Below, piece by piece: positions 22,971 to 36,030 of a stretch of DNA of 64,000 nt. How positions within the stretch are numbered: position 1 is the stretch's first letter; each line of letters opens with the position of its first letter. The notes under the pieces are model-generated. The model had not been told where the DNA came from and did no database searches. It saw nothing but the letters and a program-made list of their open reading frames with translations. Location of the stretch: the NCBI GenBank assembly GCA_907163375.1, contig CAJQUW010009328.1, forward strand, positions 434,001 to 498,000, given 5' to 3'. Source of the stretch: Prostheceraeus crozeri. Taxonomy: Eukaryota > Platyhelminthes > Polycladida > Euryleptidae. The translations under genes and the position numbers were made by a program.

Positions 22971-25900
22971 ACGCATTGGTGAATGCTCTCAGCCAATCGA
23001 TGTTAAGTGTCATCCACAGATTCTTGTAACGAAAGTGTATTCGAATATATTGACACGAATGTAGCAGTGTCACTATTGACAAAAATCAAAGTTGTGTATC
23101 AAAGTTTTTGTAAAATTTATTCGATTTTTATAACGAGTGTATTCCGATGACGACTGATTCTTAAAACGAGAGTTCACCGTGATGTGGTACAATAAATATG
23201 AGTGTGCAAATAGCAACGATTAAGTGCGAATTTTTTATGTCACCAGATGCGAAAAAGTGAAAATTTCCTTGTTAGTCTTTTTTCAATTTTTTAGTCTTTA
23301 CTCGGTATCTCATCTTTTGAACTGCTACTTGGAAGTCGCATGTAATTGTCTCAGCAAGAAGAGATTTATTAACCCAATCGTGATTTGCTATGCAATTGCA
23401 AAATCTTGAAAGAATAGAGTTTAACACTCGATTCAAATACGATATTGTCTTCTCTTTGAAGGTATTATAATTTTCCACAGCTTACTCGGATATACGCGTA
23501 GGTGGTTGGGTACAAGTTGTGATGCTCTGTCAAGGGGTGCTTATGAGACTGGTCCGAGATTAATTTTACAATTTTTTACAATTGCATGTTCTCTATAAAT
23601 AATTTGTCCAGATATAAGTAATTCCAGATGTAGCTATTTTACTAATATGACAACAGTTTAAACTTCGTCATTAAAGTAGTACATTTCGTAGCACTCCACT
23701 AGTTATGTCAAACTTTTCCACACTGCCATGGTTGAGATCAGATCATAATAAGATTTCCATTTCAAAGTTGGAATTAATTATTGCGATTGTGACTATTGAA
23801 AACACACCTTGGAATTCAATTGCTTCCTTTCATAGGTGTCAAATGAGTTAATGAGTTAGTCACGCATGAGCTGAGTGCTTTCAGTAGTCTAAGCATAGGA
23901 ATAAAAGTTGGGCGAGAAATTGAGAGTTAGATGACATAAAGTTGGAGTTATGTCAAATAATGAAGCACGTAGATTCTCTAAGAGAAGCAATAGTTCTAAT
24001 TAAAGCATTCATATGTTGTCGAAATGTAAGAATGATTTCTCCCGCGCATTATTAAATATATATTTATTCTGAAATTTTGTAGCAAATTTTGATACAGCAT
24101 CTAATAATTTTCATCTTTTATGCACTAATCTAATATGATGCTTAAAGATAATTATATTCAACTATATAATTCTATAAAGTTGCTTGCTATTGGCAAATGT
24201 GTCATCCGGCAGTGTTATTTATAAACACATCATTGATCTTATTTGATATTCTATAGGTTTTGTGATATTTCATCTTTGGATGGGATAAAGGAATTCCAAC
24301 TCTTCGCTTTTCTTAAAAAAATTTGTGGGGCTAGAATCACAGCGACTATCTCTAAAACTGTGGTCAGAATGGTCAACAGCATGGATATTGAAGATCTCGT
24401 GAATTCTTAACATGAGCAGCGAACAAGTCTTCCAAATTTCCAGCACCGATAGGCGGCTGTTAATTACTCAAAGGATGCCTGACGAAACTTTTTGAAACCG
24501 GCTCGCTGAGAGAATAAAAACGGTAGAAAACCTTGTAACCACTGGAATAGTGGACGGTAAGCAAGCTACGGTAGCCAATTAGTCTGTTAACCAATAAAAA
24601 TAGAATATCTTTCATTTTCTGAGTAGACAAATAATACTTGACTGACCATTAGTCATCACAAAAGTGTCTCAGAATGTTGTAGGATTTCACATAGCCGGAT
24701 TATCTCGTTCTAGCAAAGATGACCTAGACTATGTACTAGAACAGAAAATTTTCAGATTACGATGTCTTTATGGCCATCATGGTAGGCATTTCAAGTGATT
24801 TTTACTAGCTAATGAATCATGTATTGATGGCACTCAATGAAGCAAGTAGTCAAATAAAAGCGTTTTTAATTTCTAAGATTAAAGATGAAATATTGAATGA
24901 CGAATTAAAACTCGACATGTTTCGAAAGACATATTGACGTCAGATTATGTGTCAGATAGTGAATGTTGACATGCGTCTTCGCATTGTCCCTGCTTTACCA
25001 TAAAGGTCCCTGTTCTGGAGCATCAGGCTTGTTTAACACTTCGATTTTCTACGAATTATTTGTTTGAAACCCAACACTTTAATTTATCACAGCGGTCTAT
25101 TCTCACCGGATGAAATTGAAAGATCGATTAGACGTGTATGAGCTCCTAAAAGTGGCTAAAAAGAGTCACAAGGCTTAAAATCCTCCAAAATTCTTCGATT
25201 GCCACGACTCTTTCAGATTCGAAGAATTCAGATCATTACGCACAAGTTTTCTCCATACTGATGGTCCTTCCGATCATTATTAAATAAGATCGCAGGCGCA
25301 CGAAGGTTGGTTCACCTGATGACTCACCCACTCACTGACTGCCGGCTGACAGCTTATTGTTTGAGAGAATGCGTGGCATTTCCAATGGTATGCGATATGC
25401 GACACATCCCTTCCAGGAACAATGAAGGAGCGGAGCCTAGTTGTCTAATTCTGCGAGGTCAACTGATTTAAGATCAAATTTTTAAAGCAATTACAAGCAT
25501 GAGGATGATATCCGTAGTTGCATATTACGTCACTGTGTGTGTGTGTGTGATTCCTCTCTAATCCCTTCCCTGGCGGCTCTGTATGAACCTGATTATGAAC
25601 GCACCACGCCGCCAAGCGTCAGGTCTGAATCAACCTAATTACAAAATTAGAGGATCATTTCGAACCAATATTTTCTACATATCAAGCATGTCATCCACAA
25701 CAACTGGAGATAGCGATAAAGCAATTCCATTTCCGTTCTCTGTTGGAAAAAGGATTTTAAAAGTAGGCATACTTGAATGGCTAAAAGGAAAGGTCTCTCT
25801 GTTGCAAAATAATCAAAGAGGAGTCGCTTTCTTAACGCGTACTTATGCCCTAGAAACCACTGTCGCTAACCACAAGTGCGGGCCATCGGAGAGCACGTGG

Positions 25901-26397
25901 CCCAAAGCGTCAAGTGCACAGGATGGTGTTGCAATGAATTACTATTGAAATCACTGATCTAGAGTTTGGAAACTGAAACTTTATACCTCACTACGTTGCC
26001 TCAAAACATTCCCATCCATGTCCAACAAACACATTCTCTTATCTTGAAACCACATTTTATTCTAAAACCTGATCTTGAACTGTGATTGCATAAACTCATG
26101 CTATTAACATCTTGCAAAATCATGATACCTTTATAAGTTGTTTTTGCATCATTTTGAAAGAGTTGCTTTATGCGGCTAGATGTATTCCATATTTTTGTCT
26201 TTCCTCATTCATTGGTAAAACGTAGATATTCTTATCGATTAAACTGATTATCTCAGGACATTTTCCCTTTGTGTACAATATTTTTGCCCTGTTGCTTATA
26301 AATTCTTTGCTAGTAGGTCTGACGTGGACTTTTGAAATGCAATTAACGATTCAGTCTGCACGTGCAACTTTATTGCTGACACTCGATCTATGATTAG
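22971..26397. other. Gene-poor stretch with a short (TG)n microsatellite
   Basis: No frame shows a known domain. The longest (25583-25948, plus, 121 codons) has no recognisable motif. A perfect (TG)n run lies at 25534-25549. Confidence 0.55.
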
Positions 26398-26965
26398 TCA
26401 GAAAAGAAAGGACAAACCACAGAATTAGACAACTCGTCTCTTCTTCTGCTTGACTAGAAAGGAAACAATTGAACATGTAGCGTTAATGAAATGGCACAAT
26501 CTTCTGACATAATACGAGTAACATAGAAATAGAACAATGAGCAGCCAGTTCAACAGTAAACACTCCAAATTGTGCGAAGTTTCAGTGACTTTTGTTAAAC
26601 GGATCACACAGCAAAGAGACACAGTCGATGTCAAGTTCTACACAGAAGTTTGTGAACGTTTTACCGTGCGCCTGTCAACTTTTTTAGTAATGATCGGAGG
26701 GACCAACATTGACGAGAAAACTTTTGCGCAATGATCTGAATTCTACGAATCTGAAGGAATCGTGACGATCGGAGCATTTTGAAGGAATTCAGAGCAATCC
26801 GCAAGGGGCGCACGACTATTTTTCCTATCTCCGTGAGGTATTAAAAATTTCTCTCTGCCTACATAACAAGTTCCTGCATGTGCCATCGTTTTGAATCAGT
26901 TTGCACTTCCTGGCAAAATGAGAAACTTACACAATCTAATGCTGTGGGACAAACAATTAAAACAA
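26398..26965 (+). repeat. Dispersed repeat, uninterrupted copy
   Basis: It aligns along most of its length with 35220-36030, minus the MITE inserted there. Shared landmarks are CCACAGAATTAGA, GAGCAGCCAGTTC, CACACAGCAAAGAGAC, TTTTGCGCAATGATCTGA and TATTTTTCCTATCTC. No protein family was recognised. It shows the empty form of the MITE target site near 26512-26540. Confidence 0.75.
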
Positions 26966-26969
26966 ACAC

Positions 26970-28690
26970 ATGCTTTCACTTTCTTTCACACAACCACTTA
27001 CCCTTGACTTTGTATATAATGTCCTTTTCTTGTTTGGTATTGTTCTCCGACGTAGCCACATAAATAGAGCCGGTCGAAAGGCCTCGCGATTCCATGATGA
27101 AGCAGTTGCTTTGTCTTGCCTTTATTCTCAACAAACACATGTCTTCAATAATCGTGCTTCGTGCGCCACCAGACAATAGCAATTAAGTGAATGGTGGTAA
27201 AAAGAGACGTGGAGGCCGACGTGTGGTGTTTGGTAGACGTACGGTCAACGTGTAACGCACCCACAAAATAACGCGGTAATATTGGGCGATCAAGGGCCGC
27301 CAAATTAATGCAAAGGCATAGTGGCCCACCCAAACTTGTGTTTCCTGGGTACAGATGTTCCCACTAAATATTCGGCATGCATGATGAAAGGTGCATCTTG
27401 CGGCATTTAAAACTGAATTTTCCTAATAGAGGAACACGCTCAAGTAAATAAATCCTCATGAGAAAAAACAGGTTTCAAATAAGTAAGTCTTGAACAGCGT
27501 CAATTGATTCTCAAAATGATGCATTTCTCCAAGTTAAATTGCATTAAATTGCGTCAATGAATAGAAGCGCTAAATACACTGTGGATTAATCGAGATGAAA
27601 GTCAGAAAGTATATCAAATGAATCCAGAGTAAGTCTTCACTTGAGTAAAGACAAGTTTCAGAACATTTCTGTCTCGAGCAAAATCTTTTGATAAATACAT
27701 TTAACTTTTTTGTTTCTGAATTTTTGAAATGATTTGTATTTCTTGAGTGCGCCATGTGAATATTGATATTTTAATTAATGTAAAAATGAAGGCTTCTGTC
27801 GATTTCCGATGAAATGCGGATTAACAATAATAGTACAGTATTCTCTATTTAACTTCGAGGCACAATAGGGTTGACCTTCTTTTCGTTGTGGTCGAGCAAA
27901 CAAGTAATAAATAGAAGTATGGTAAAATACGAAAATGAAAAAATACAAATGTCACTTTCTGAAGCAATCCAGATAATGCTGGTAACAGGCTGAAGTAAAT
28001 TGTCGATAGTTTGGTAAGGAACGAATAGTTAATGGTAATTCATGGAGACAACATGGACCAGTAACACGAAAGGAATTGTCCCCAAATGTGCGACGAGAAA
28101 AAGGAGCGCGCATCTTTTGATCTGTTAATGATCACAATGAGCTTCTTTCATTGTACATTTGTTTGTGAAAACTTTGAAAATATCTTAGACATATTATAGA
28201 GTCATTTTGTGTTGGGATTTATGCATCATTTGAACAATTTTCAGCTTGCGGCGTCATTTCAGAGAAACCCAGTTTTTATGTTTTGATGTTTTCAGAAGAG
28301 CATTTGACATTTAGAATCAATCGCATCGATGTCCAGAGCAGATTTCAGGGTCATTCATTTTCACTCCATTACACCAGCCCCAAACTGATAAACAAAAGTC
28401 AAAACGAGACAAGATAAAAGCCTTGAAAAAATCACAGAACATGCTCTTGAATTCCTGACTGACATCCGAAATCAGCGTGTGTGCTCTATGCGACGTAATC
28501 TATAATTCGCGGAAATTCTTATCTTCTCTTCTATTTCTTTGACGAACCTTTTAAGATCACTCTCACGGTGCCCAATCGTAATTTAATATGATTGATTTTC
28601 TGCACCTATTTAAAGGCGTAGGCAGACTTATAATAGGCCTGAATTTCCAATTGATTTTTCCTTAATGGGTCTACCTAATATTTGACTTGT
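26970..28690. other. No gene recognised
   Basis: AT-rich sequence; nothing beyond short frames of about 60 codons. Confidence 0.55.
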
Positions 28691-28699
28691 ATAGCTTGA

Positions 28700-29068
28700 T
28701 TTTTACCATGTCAAAGGTCATTGACGACGAATCTTCTGCAAGCTACGCAGCTCGACCATTTGGAATACCACGAGTCAAGCTGATCACAAGGCAGAAGCGA
28801 GGTTATGCCTAAATGACCCCAAACTTTGCCGATTTAAGTCTTTGGAGGAAAACCCTGAACGCTAAAGCTTCTAGCAGAACTTCTTGCAACATAGTTTTTA
28901 GCGTGATTTTACAACGTGTTCCATCGACTGACCATCGAAATTTAAAGGAGGAGCTCGTAATCAGATTTAATAGGAAGTATGAAATGACTGACAAAGATTG
29001 GTTGAAAGAATTTCTAATTCTGCATCAAAAATCGGAATGCTTCGCTGAACCAGTCTCCTCACCACCAT
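28700..29068 (+). pseudogene. pogo/Tigger-like transposase, N-terminal DNA-binding relic
   Basis: The piece near 28710-28800 reads SASYAARPFGIPR, resembling a psq-type helix-turn-helix. Further on, in another frame, MTDKDWLKEFLILHQKS matches the CENP-B/Tc5-type DNA-binding domain, whose usual form has a KDW-hydrophobic-F pattern before an R/Q-H. These domains sit at the N-terminus of pogo, Tigger and jerky transposases and of CENP-B-like host proteins. No DDE catalytic domain follows and frames are broken, so this is at best a relic. Similarity is judged by eye. Confidence 0.4.
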
Positions 29069-29069
29069 G

Positions 29070-30095
29070 ATTTATAATTAAATGCATTTGTCACTCGCAG
29101 GAAATAGACATAAGTCTTTAATGCGCCATTCTCCAACGCTCCTATAATTCCTTGCCTACACAGCATCTCGAGAGTCCTGTCGGTCGCATTGACGTCATCA
29201 GTGGCACACGTTGGGACTATTCCGGGGTAACTATAGGCCATCTCCCCCTCCCTGTTTTCAAGCTTGTCTAAATTCCATAAAGCTGAATCAAGTGTCACAA
29301 AGCTTCATATGCATCTAGTTGAAGACTTTTCAAACCCACATGCAAAAAATTATCCAAATTGGACTGCTACCTTTTGAATTAGACACGGTCATTTGAAGTG
29401 CAGCCATGTCAGCAGGTTGATCTTACTTACTGTTCGACACACTATTATTGAACTCTTGTGTATATAGTTCTGTCACCGTCTTCTTCTCATTGGCTGCCAC
29501 TTTAAATCCCACGACTCCTATTACCACCACACATTTAAATAAAAAACATAGCAGTGTAAGAATACACTGTAGATCTACTTGCTTTTGTCCTTGGTTATAA
29601 ATATTTCACGAGCTGTCGCAAAATTGATGCATCGACCTCAAGAGCTATTTGTGCTATGTTATGGTTTTGTGTTATACTCGCATGTTCTAAGCTATCGTCT
29701 CTAATTTAAAAAGTACCCGTCAGATTTGCATAATTTTTGTATGTGGATAGAAAATATCCTCTATTGATTGCATATGAAACTTTGTGACGATTGATATTTT
29801 CAGATTTCAGAAGTTTGAAAACGTGGGGTATGAGATTACACACAAGTACCTAGTCTGGTAGTGACTTAAGATAAGTAAATAATTACATAAGTTTGTTTAT
29901 CCAGAGTTGTCCGTGGGATGACTTTCCTCCACCTAGACCCAGGGGAAGTGATCTTCGTCCCTTAGGCTTCACTCCATCACAGAACACCTTATCAGTCTCA
30001 AAGTCGCAGGGCTACAGAATTAAATATTTGGTTTATCTGCTTCGGTTTGCTAGAAGTGTGATTTCTTCAAAATCGCCGGCACATCGAGGAACTTA
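29070..30095. other. No gene recognised; one unassigned frame on the minus strand
   Basis: A 79-codon minus-strand frame (29059-29298) has coding-like composition but no motif that I recognise. Otherwise nothing supportable. Confidence 0.45.
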
Positions 30096-30215
30096 CTAAG
30101 TGGACGAAAAGTAATTCCTAATACCCTACGGAGATAGGAAAAATGTCGCGCGTCGGCGCCCGATGAACCGACGAATCTAATTCTGTGGGCAGGGCAGACA
30201 GAGAAATCTACTACA
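30096..30215 (-). repeat. Short diverged third copy of the dispersed repeat
   Basis: In reverse orientation it shares CACAGAATTAGA and TTTTTCCTATCTCCGT with the repeats at 26398 and 35220. An internal deletion is apparent. Confidence 0.45.
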
Positions 30216-30822
30216 TCCTTTGGAGGGAGCACCAGGGATTCCCTTCGATATTATTTAATCGCTCATTTGAACTACTAATTGCGATCTTCCCTACGGTCCT
30301 GATCACACCAATTAGTCTAACAGGTGAATTTTCTTCAGGGAGAAATTTGTGTAGAATATGACATCAAAGAGATGAAGCAACACTTGAAGCATGTTTCCGA
30401 GTTGTTGTAGAGACACATAAAATATAGATCTTGTGGGACGTTGAGACTAGACCAAGCATAAAATATCAGCCACAATACCCGACAAAAGAGACTATATTGA
30501 TCAATGGCATTGTAGCGCAAGCGGGTGAAGGAGAGAAAATGTAGACAAGAACCAATTGATCTACCTTGCAATCTCCGACTTGTCTGATAAGTGCAGAAGT
30601 AGTACCTGTTGTAACTGAGAAATCAGATGCCGCACAGAAAAAATAAGAGAATATTATGGCAAGATATCAGGTTCCTAGTCCTATACGATTGAGGAGTTAG
30701 TTAAGGCAGCTACCCTTTGTGGTGTTTACAACCCTGGTCTCTCACTTGATCTCACTGAGTCCTGGTAAGACTCTTTCTTCATATTGGCAATGTACACCAG
30801 AGATACGCAACAGCTGTGAGTT

Positions 30823-31132
30823 GGAACCCAAACCCGACCCGACCATCTTCTATCCGAACCCTACCCGACCATCTTCTATCCGAACCCGACCATCTTCTAC
30901 CCAAACCCGACCAGCTTCCACCCGAACCCAAACCCAACCACCTTCCACCCAAACTCCACCATCTTCAACCCGAACCCAAAACTCGACCCGATAATCTTCT
31001 ACCCGAACCCAAACCCAAACCCGACCACCTTCCACACGAACTCAAACCCGTCCAGACCATCTTATACCCGAACCGAAGCAAAAAATTGAATCCAACCCGA
31101 AAGGTCTACCGAAAACCCGAACACAACCCAAA
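30823..31132. repeat. Degenerate CCCGAA-rich minisatellite
   Basis: About nine imperfect units of roughly 21-30 bp, of the form CCCGACCATCTTCTACCCGA. The open frames across it (proline-rich, repeated PDHLLPEP) are a by-product of the repeat, not evidence of a gene. Confidence 0.8.
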
Positions 31133-31139
31133 AGATTTT

Positions 31140-32045
31140 ATTTAAAAATCAAATTACTGCGGCACTAAGGAGAATGAATTACCCAAAATTTGGGCGTGAG
31201 ACTTAGTGTTAAGTGCACAAATAGACTGGCACCACTATTCGATTAATTAGAATCGGCGACAATAAAGTCGACGTACATCGCGGATTGATCAAGAATACGG
31301 ATGAAGTTTGTGAGATAATGGTTCATTTAATTGACTGTTTTATAATGATGTTTTAATGTACTGACTATTTTAGCAGAACTTTTTGATGTTAGTAGAAATT
31401 GTATTTAGCTTTACCGCTGCTCTTCAAGTCAGCATAGAAATGCAGTTTAATGTTAAGATATCTAGGTAATTATGTTGTACAGTTAGATGTCCTTTAACAT
31501 TTTCAGAAATGCTAATACTCATCTCTGATATCTTAATTAAAATCTGTTAGTCCGGTAGCTACTGACACTTTCTTCCTAAATTCGCGCACAAAGGGCTTAA
31601 TAGCATGGATTTGTAGATCCTGAAATGCTGAATGCAAAAATCAAATTCTTAAGTGTCACCGCCAGTCGCTTTCGGTTATAGGTAAGGTTAAAGGAATCCC
31701 ATTGGAATCCAATGGTAAAATTCAAGAAATATCTAATGAAGAAACACTTGGGAATTTTCGTACGCTGTCTTCTGCAGAAAGGAAACTATTTATCAGAATG
31801 CCATGAAATTTGAAACATGACTGAGTTCAGAGCATCAAGTTCGATACAAAAGTTGAAATAGTCACATGATTCAGTATTTGATGCTTGAGAGCCTCTACAC
31901 AATGAGTAAAGTTCATGCTTTGACTTAATTTTGGTGATTTTGCTCACATGCATGCATGCATGATTTAGATACACATGCATATCTACAAAGGAAGTCAATA
32001 AAACATAAGCACCCATATACATTTCCAAACATCACAAATTCGCAA
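31140..32045. other. No gene recognised
   Basis: AT-rich sequence between two repeat patches; no supported feature. Confidence 0.5.
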
Positions 32046-32049
32046 CACG

Positions 32050-32139
32050 AAAATAGAATCCGAATATTTTGCAATCAACTCGAATGCGATCCCGAAAATA
32101 AAATCCGAATATTTTACAATCAACTCGAATGCAAAGCCG
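32050..32139. repeat. 45-bp tandem duplication
   Basis: Two adjacent 45-base units share ATCCGAATATTTT and CAATCAACTCGAATGC with a few differences. Confidence 0.8.
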
Positions 32140-32156
32140 ACATAAATTCGCAAACG

Positions 32157-32227
32157 CGACATGAACCCGATCCTGACCCGACCCCCGATCCTGACCCGAC
32201 CCCCGACCCAACCCGAGCACGAACCCA
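32157..32227. repeat. CCCGACCC-type short tandem array
   Basis: GATCCTGACCCGACCCCC is repeated, followed by further ACCCGA units. The composition matches the array at 30823-31132; they could be two parts of one older repeat. Confidence 0.7.
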
Positions 32228-32259
32228 AAATAAATTTGGCTTCGGATCGGGTTTCCACA

Positions 32260-32858
32260 CGTCTAATAAACACCTTCCAGAAAAGAGAGAAATCGACGGT
32301 CGTGAAGCAAAATTGCATTTGAGACCCTTAAAACGCGCTTTATATCCAAGACTACATGATTCACTGAAGAACCTCTGATCTCATGAAATTCCATCAAAAG
32401 GACAACTATTCTACTTCTAACATGGACACTCGCCTGCATGATAATGAAGTTGAACGCCTCTTACATAAAGACAAAGAAATCCGAAGTATTTGCCAATAGT
32501 TTGATGATCTAATCACTTATCATCTAATAATGAGATGAATTCGCTCATTTAACACATTGAGATGAAAGTGTGGTCACTTTGATCAAAAGCAAAATTTTCC
32601 TTGAGAAAGGTGTGCAATCCGAAAGATGACTTGATGAACTCATTCAATGGATTCCCCATTAGTTATCAATTTTCTGTCACTATATTCTGACGAAAGCTAA
32701 AAACCAAAAAACTCGTGAAGCGTATATGGAATGTGAGTTCTTTCAGAGCATTTAAAACAATGCATAAAACACCTAATATACACATAAATTCCCAAAACAA
32801 TACATATAGAGAAATTGCGTGTGTAGCTGCCTAAAAGTATTTTTCTCCAGCTTCTGAA
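32260..32858. other. No gene recognised
   Basis: Possibly the decayed upstream part of the following LINE, but no readable domain remains. Confidence 0.4.
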
Positions 32859-32859
32859 T

Positions 32860-33660
32860 AGATTAATTACAGAAAAAGATACAAAATACTATGTGATGGT
32901 GTTGAAGCTGAAACATTTGATTTACAAAATGGCTTGCCTCGAGAAGACAGTTTGTCACCAACCTTATTTTCTATATTCTTGAATTCCTTAGCACAAGAAA
33001 TTTATACTAAAACTGAAGCCATAGGTGCCGCGAAAATTAGTGATTTCTATATACCATGTCTAATATATGCAGATGACATTCTCCTAATGAGCAATGACAA
33101 AGTTGGTTTAATCAAACAACTAGAAATAGTTGACAATTTCTGCTACATCAATGGTCTTCAAATTAAATTCGATAAACGAAAATTATGATTCATGATGATG
33201 TTCATGAAAATGATTTTATAAATATCAGTTTGAACGATCATTCAAAATAAATTGAAATTGTTAAAGAATATTTATAACTTAGGATTTTGGATTTCGAATA
33301 ATAATACTAAAAGGCATTTACTTTCACTGTCTAAAAAAGGCAATCAATCTGCTTATTTAGCTGCCAAAAAATTAAAATAACTTGGAGACGTTAATGGAAC
33401 AATTGTAAGAAACACCTTTGAAAAGTTAGGTTTATCAAAAATGCAATATGGTGGTGAACTTTGCTTCTATGACAAATTATCTCAATTAAAAAAAATACAG
33501 TTTCAATTCTACAAATGTTTCTATCATTTATCACCCACAGCAGCAACCTATCGTTTGATTGGTGAGTTTGGATTGATACCTTTCGAATCCTATTTCATAA
33601 AGCTGCAAACAATTTTTGGATTAAAATTATGTTCAATCAGAATAATGGTATTATGAAATT
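32860..33660 (+). pseudogene. LINE reverse transcriptase fragment
   Basis: One frame reads KILCDGVEAETFDLQNGLPR, then DSLSPTLFSIFLN (motif B region) and CLIYADDILLMS (catalytic YADD, near 33058-33095). After a break it continues with NLGFWISNN, TFEKLGLSKMQYGGELCF and LIGEFGLIPFE, the thumb region of a non-LTR RT. The motif order is right, but stops and frameshifts occur and everything upstream of motif B is lost. The 3' continuation appears to be at 36030-36275, separated by nested insertions. It is a different lineage from the LINE at 14650-18257. Confidence 0.8.
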
Positions 33661-33785
33661 TTTTGACCAAATTTCACTTAATTTGACTGACAACAAATAT
33701 ATACATGGTGTTGGAGAATAGGAAAGCTAATCAAGCAAGTTAATCTGTCATATCTAAATGAAAGCATAAAATTTTTAACCATAAC

Positions 33786-35154
33786 TACAGTCCGTTTCAT
33801 AAAAAGTGGATCATCCTAAAATTTGACAAAATAAAACATAAATATGATACAGAAAGCATTTTTCATGTTATTTCATGTCCCTAATATATTTAAATGTCCT
33901 TATATAATCTGATAAGCTATGATACAGTAACGGTTCTTAAGAAGCTAATATTTTGTGGCCCTACCTTTATTGTCAATGACATTATCAATTTGTCTAGGCA
34001 TTGATTCGATGATATCGTTGATTTTTGACTGATCTAACTTTCTCCACTCACTTTTTAACAGTGACGTAAGTTGTGATACGCCATCTGTAGGTAGCAGTGA
34101 ACGACGAACGTTACGTTTTAAAATACTCCATACATTTTCTATGGGATTCAGATCAGGAGAACGAGCTGGCCAAGATAATGTCCTAAGCCCTAATTGAGAC
34201 TTGCATAAGTTGACTCTACTACTCCTGTGACACGTAGCATTATCATCCATAAATGACCAAGTCGATGGATCACCAAGTTGATCTGTCATTTGGCCAATGT
34301 TCATTCGTAAAACATTCACATAGCGTTCAGAATTCATGGTTCCTTGCTGCATGTGAAGTCTTCTACAAATAGTGGACTTAGAAATAGACGAGTATAGTGC
34401 AGCCATCTCAGTTAACGAGAGACTTGGATCAACTTTAACAAATCTCAAAATTAGGCGGTCTCTACGTTTGGATGTTTTGCATGGACGGCCAGAGCCCTCT
34501 TTACGACAGAGTCGAAAATCATCATTATGCCATCGATGCACATTTGTGTAAGGGACATTTAGTCACTTGATTGTAGCTCGCAAAGAAAACACTAGTTCTA
34601 GCAAGGCTGACACTTTGCCTTTTGTGAATGCGATCTCGTTATTGTTCATTTGTGCTTTGTATTGTTTTCAACCGGTAAGAGATACATTTCTAGCTGAAAG
34701 CAATCAGGAGTGCTGCCGACACCACCGCAACGAAATCAGGAAGCTATGGAACATGAAGTCCAGTTAATCACATGTAGCAGTTACATTATTGTTGATGAAT
34801 AATGGTGCTATACTGGCTCTGATTGACCGATTTTCTTTATTTTTGTTTTGCTTGATAGCTTTTGGCTTGTAGAACAACATATTACATAACAAAGGAAACA
34901 AATGTAATTTTATAAGAGTGAGGTATGATTTTGTGTAACATTGCTAAATGAAGATCAAATTATCTACTACTTTTTTATCTATAACAGGAAAACAACTCAA
35001 TATTCATGCTTGAAATTTCCAACAATGATATTAGTGAGCACAACTGACATATCTTCCAAATTTCAGAGAAATTCGTTCAAGTTTGGCGGAGTTAGACAAA
35101 GTTGAAGTTAAGGCGATGTTTAAGGGTGATCCATTTTTTATGAAACAATCTGTA
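33786..35154 (-). mobile_element. Tc1/mariner deletion derivative, copy A
   Basis: A 1365-bp element (33788-35152) flanked by TA on both sides. Its inverted ends are CAGTCCGTTTCATAAAAAG and CAGATTGTTTCATAAAAAA, followed by related TGGATCA stretches. It carries an internally deleted transposase on the minus strand. It has exactly the same length and deletion as copy B (45292-46656). The flanking sequences of the two copies differ, so each inserted independently. Confidence 0.92.
33945..34649 (-). pseudogene. Internally deleted Tc1-type transposase (copy A)
   Basis: The start is probably ATG at 34649 (MNNNEIAFTKGKVSALL), giving the first helix-turn-helix. A TGA at about 34563-34565 interrupts it. 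The second helix-turn-helix has GRPCKTSKR. Homology then jumps from RRLHMQQG directly to TMNSERY, so the segment with the first catalytic aspartate (normally in an F-SDES-type motif) is absent. The second (FMDDNATCH) and third (SPDLNPIENVW) catalytic motifs remain, and it ends NKGRATKY. Such enzymes cut and paste at TA, but this one lacks part of its DDE triad and cannot be active. Confidence 0.9.
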
Positions 35155-35219
35155 TTAGTCGGACAATAAAAGAATATCGCTAGAACCAAGTTGACTGAAT
35201 ATTTTATAGCCGAATGGAT

Positions 35220-36030
35220 AAACGATGATGCTAAGAGAAAGCAGAGGTGGAACCACAGAATTAGATAGGTCGTCTCTTCTTCCGTTTGACTAGAAGAGAA
35301 GCATTGGAACATGTAACGTAAATGAAATGGCACAATCTCCTGACTAAATACCATAGCAATCATAGAAATTGACAACAATAAAATCTGTAGAATGGAAATT
35401 GCGCTTCAGGCAATACACAATAACGGCACATAAATCGCACGCATTTTCACTTAGATGCACCTGCCAACGTCTGTATCATTGGGTTAGAATCAGTCACATG
35501 AGTAAATCGAAGCTTTAAATTGGTTCTTCATGACTCAACTCAGTTCCCTCGGATGTGTCGCGACCTTGAGTCAATTTCCATTCTAGCGAACTTCAGATAA
35601 ACAGTTTATTTCTATGATAGCAATCGAACAATGAGCAGCCAGTTCTACATTAAACACGCCAAATTGTGCAAAGTTTCAATGACTATTATCAACCGGATCA
35701 CACAGCAAAGAGACGCAGACGATGTCAAGTTCTTCAGAGAAGTTTGTGAACGTTTTTCATGCGCCTGCTAACTTTCTTTAAAATGATCGGAGGGCCCAAC
35801 ATTATCGAGAAAACTTTTGCGCAATGATCTGATTTTTTGAATCTGAAGGAATCGAGGCGATCGGAGGATTTTGAAGGAATTCAGAACAATCCGCAAGCGA
35901 CGCACGACTATTTTTCCTATCTCTGCAAGGTATTAAAAATTTCTTTTTGCCCACTTATTAAGTTCCTGCATGTGCCATCTGATTGAATCAGTTTGCACTT
36001 CTAGCAAAGTGACACGATTAAACAATCTAA
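35220..36030 (+). repeat. Dispersed repeat, copy interrupted by a hAT MITE
   Basis: It is similar to 26398-26965 on both sides of the MITE. It lies between the two halves of the LINE relic. Its exact ends are uncertain because LINE and repeat sequence blend near 35220 and 36030. Confidence 0.7.
35353..35624 (-). mobile_element. 256-bp hAT-type MITE, copy 1, with 8-bp TSD
   Basis: The element is 35361-35616. ATAGCAAT is duplicated on both sides (35353-35360 and 35617-35624). Its ends are CATAGAAAT and its inverse ATTTCTATG. The sequence matches 62935-63190 in reverse orientation and has exactly the same length. It has no coding capacity. The 8-bp TSD indicates hAT-type mobilisation. Confidence 0.9.

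Noticed and set aside
29059-29298. Host gene exon on the minus strand
   Set aside because: Composition is coding-like, but there are no motif, splice partner or start context to support it.
30719-31145. Proline-rich protein-coding frames
   Set aside because: They are translations of a CCCGAA-type tandem repeat read in several frames; there is no independent coding signal.
34567-34767. 66-codon frame repeated at 45677-45877
   Set aside because: It is conserved between loci only because it is antisense to the N-terminal coding part of both Tc1 copies.
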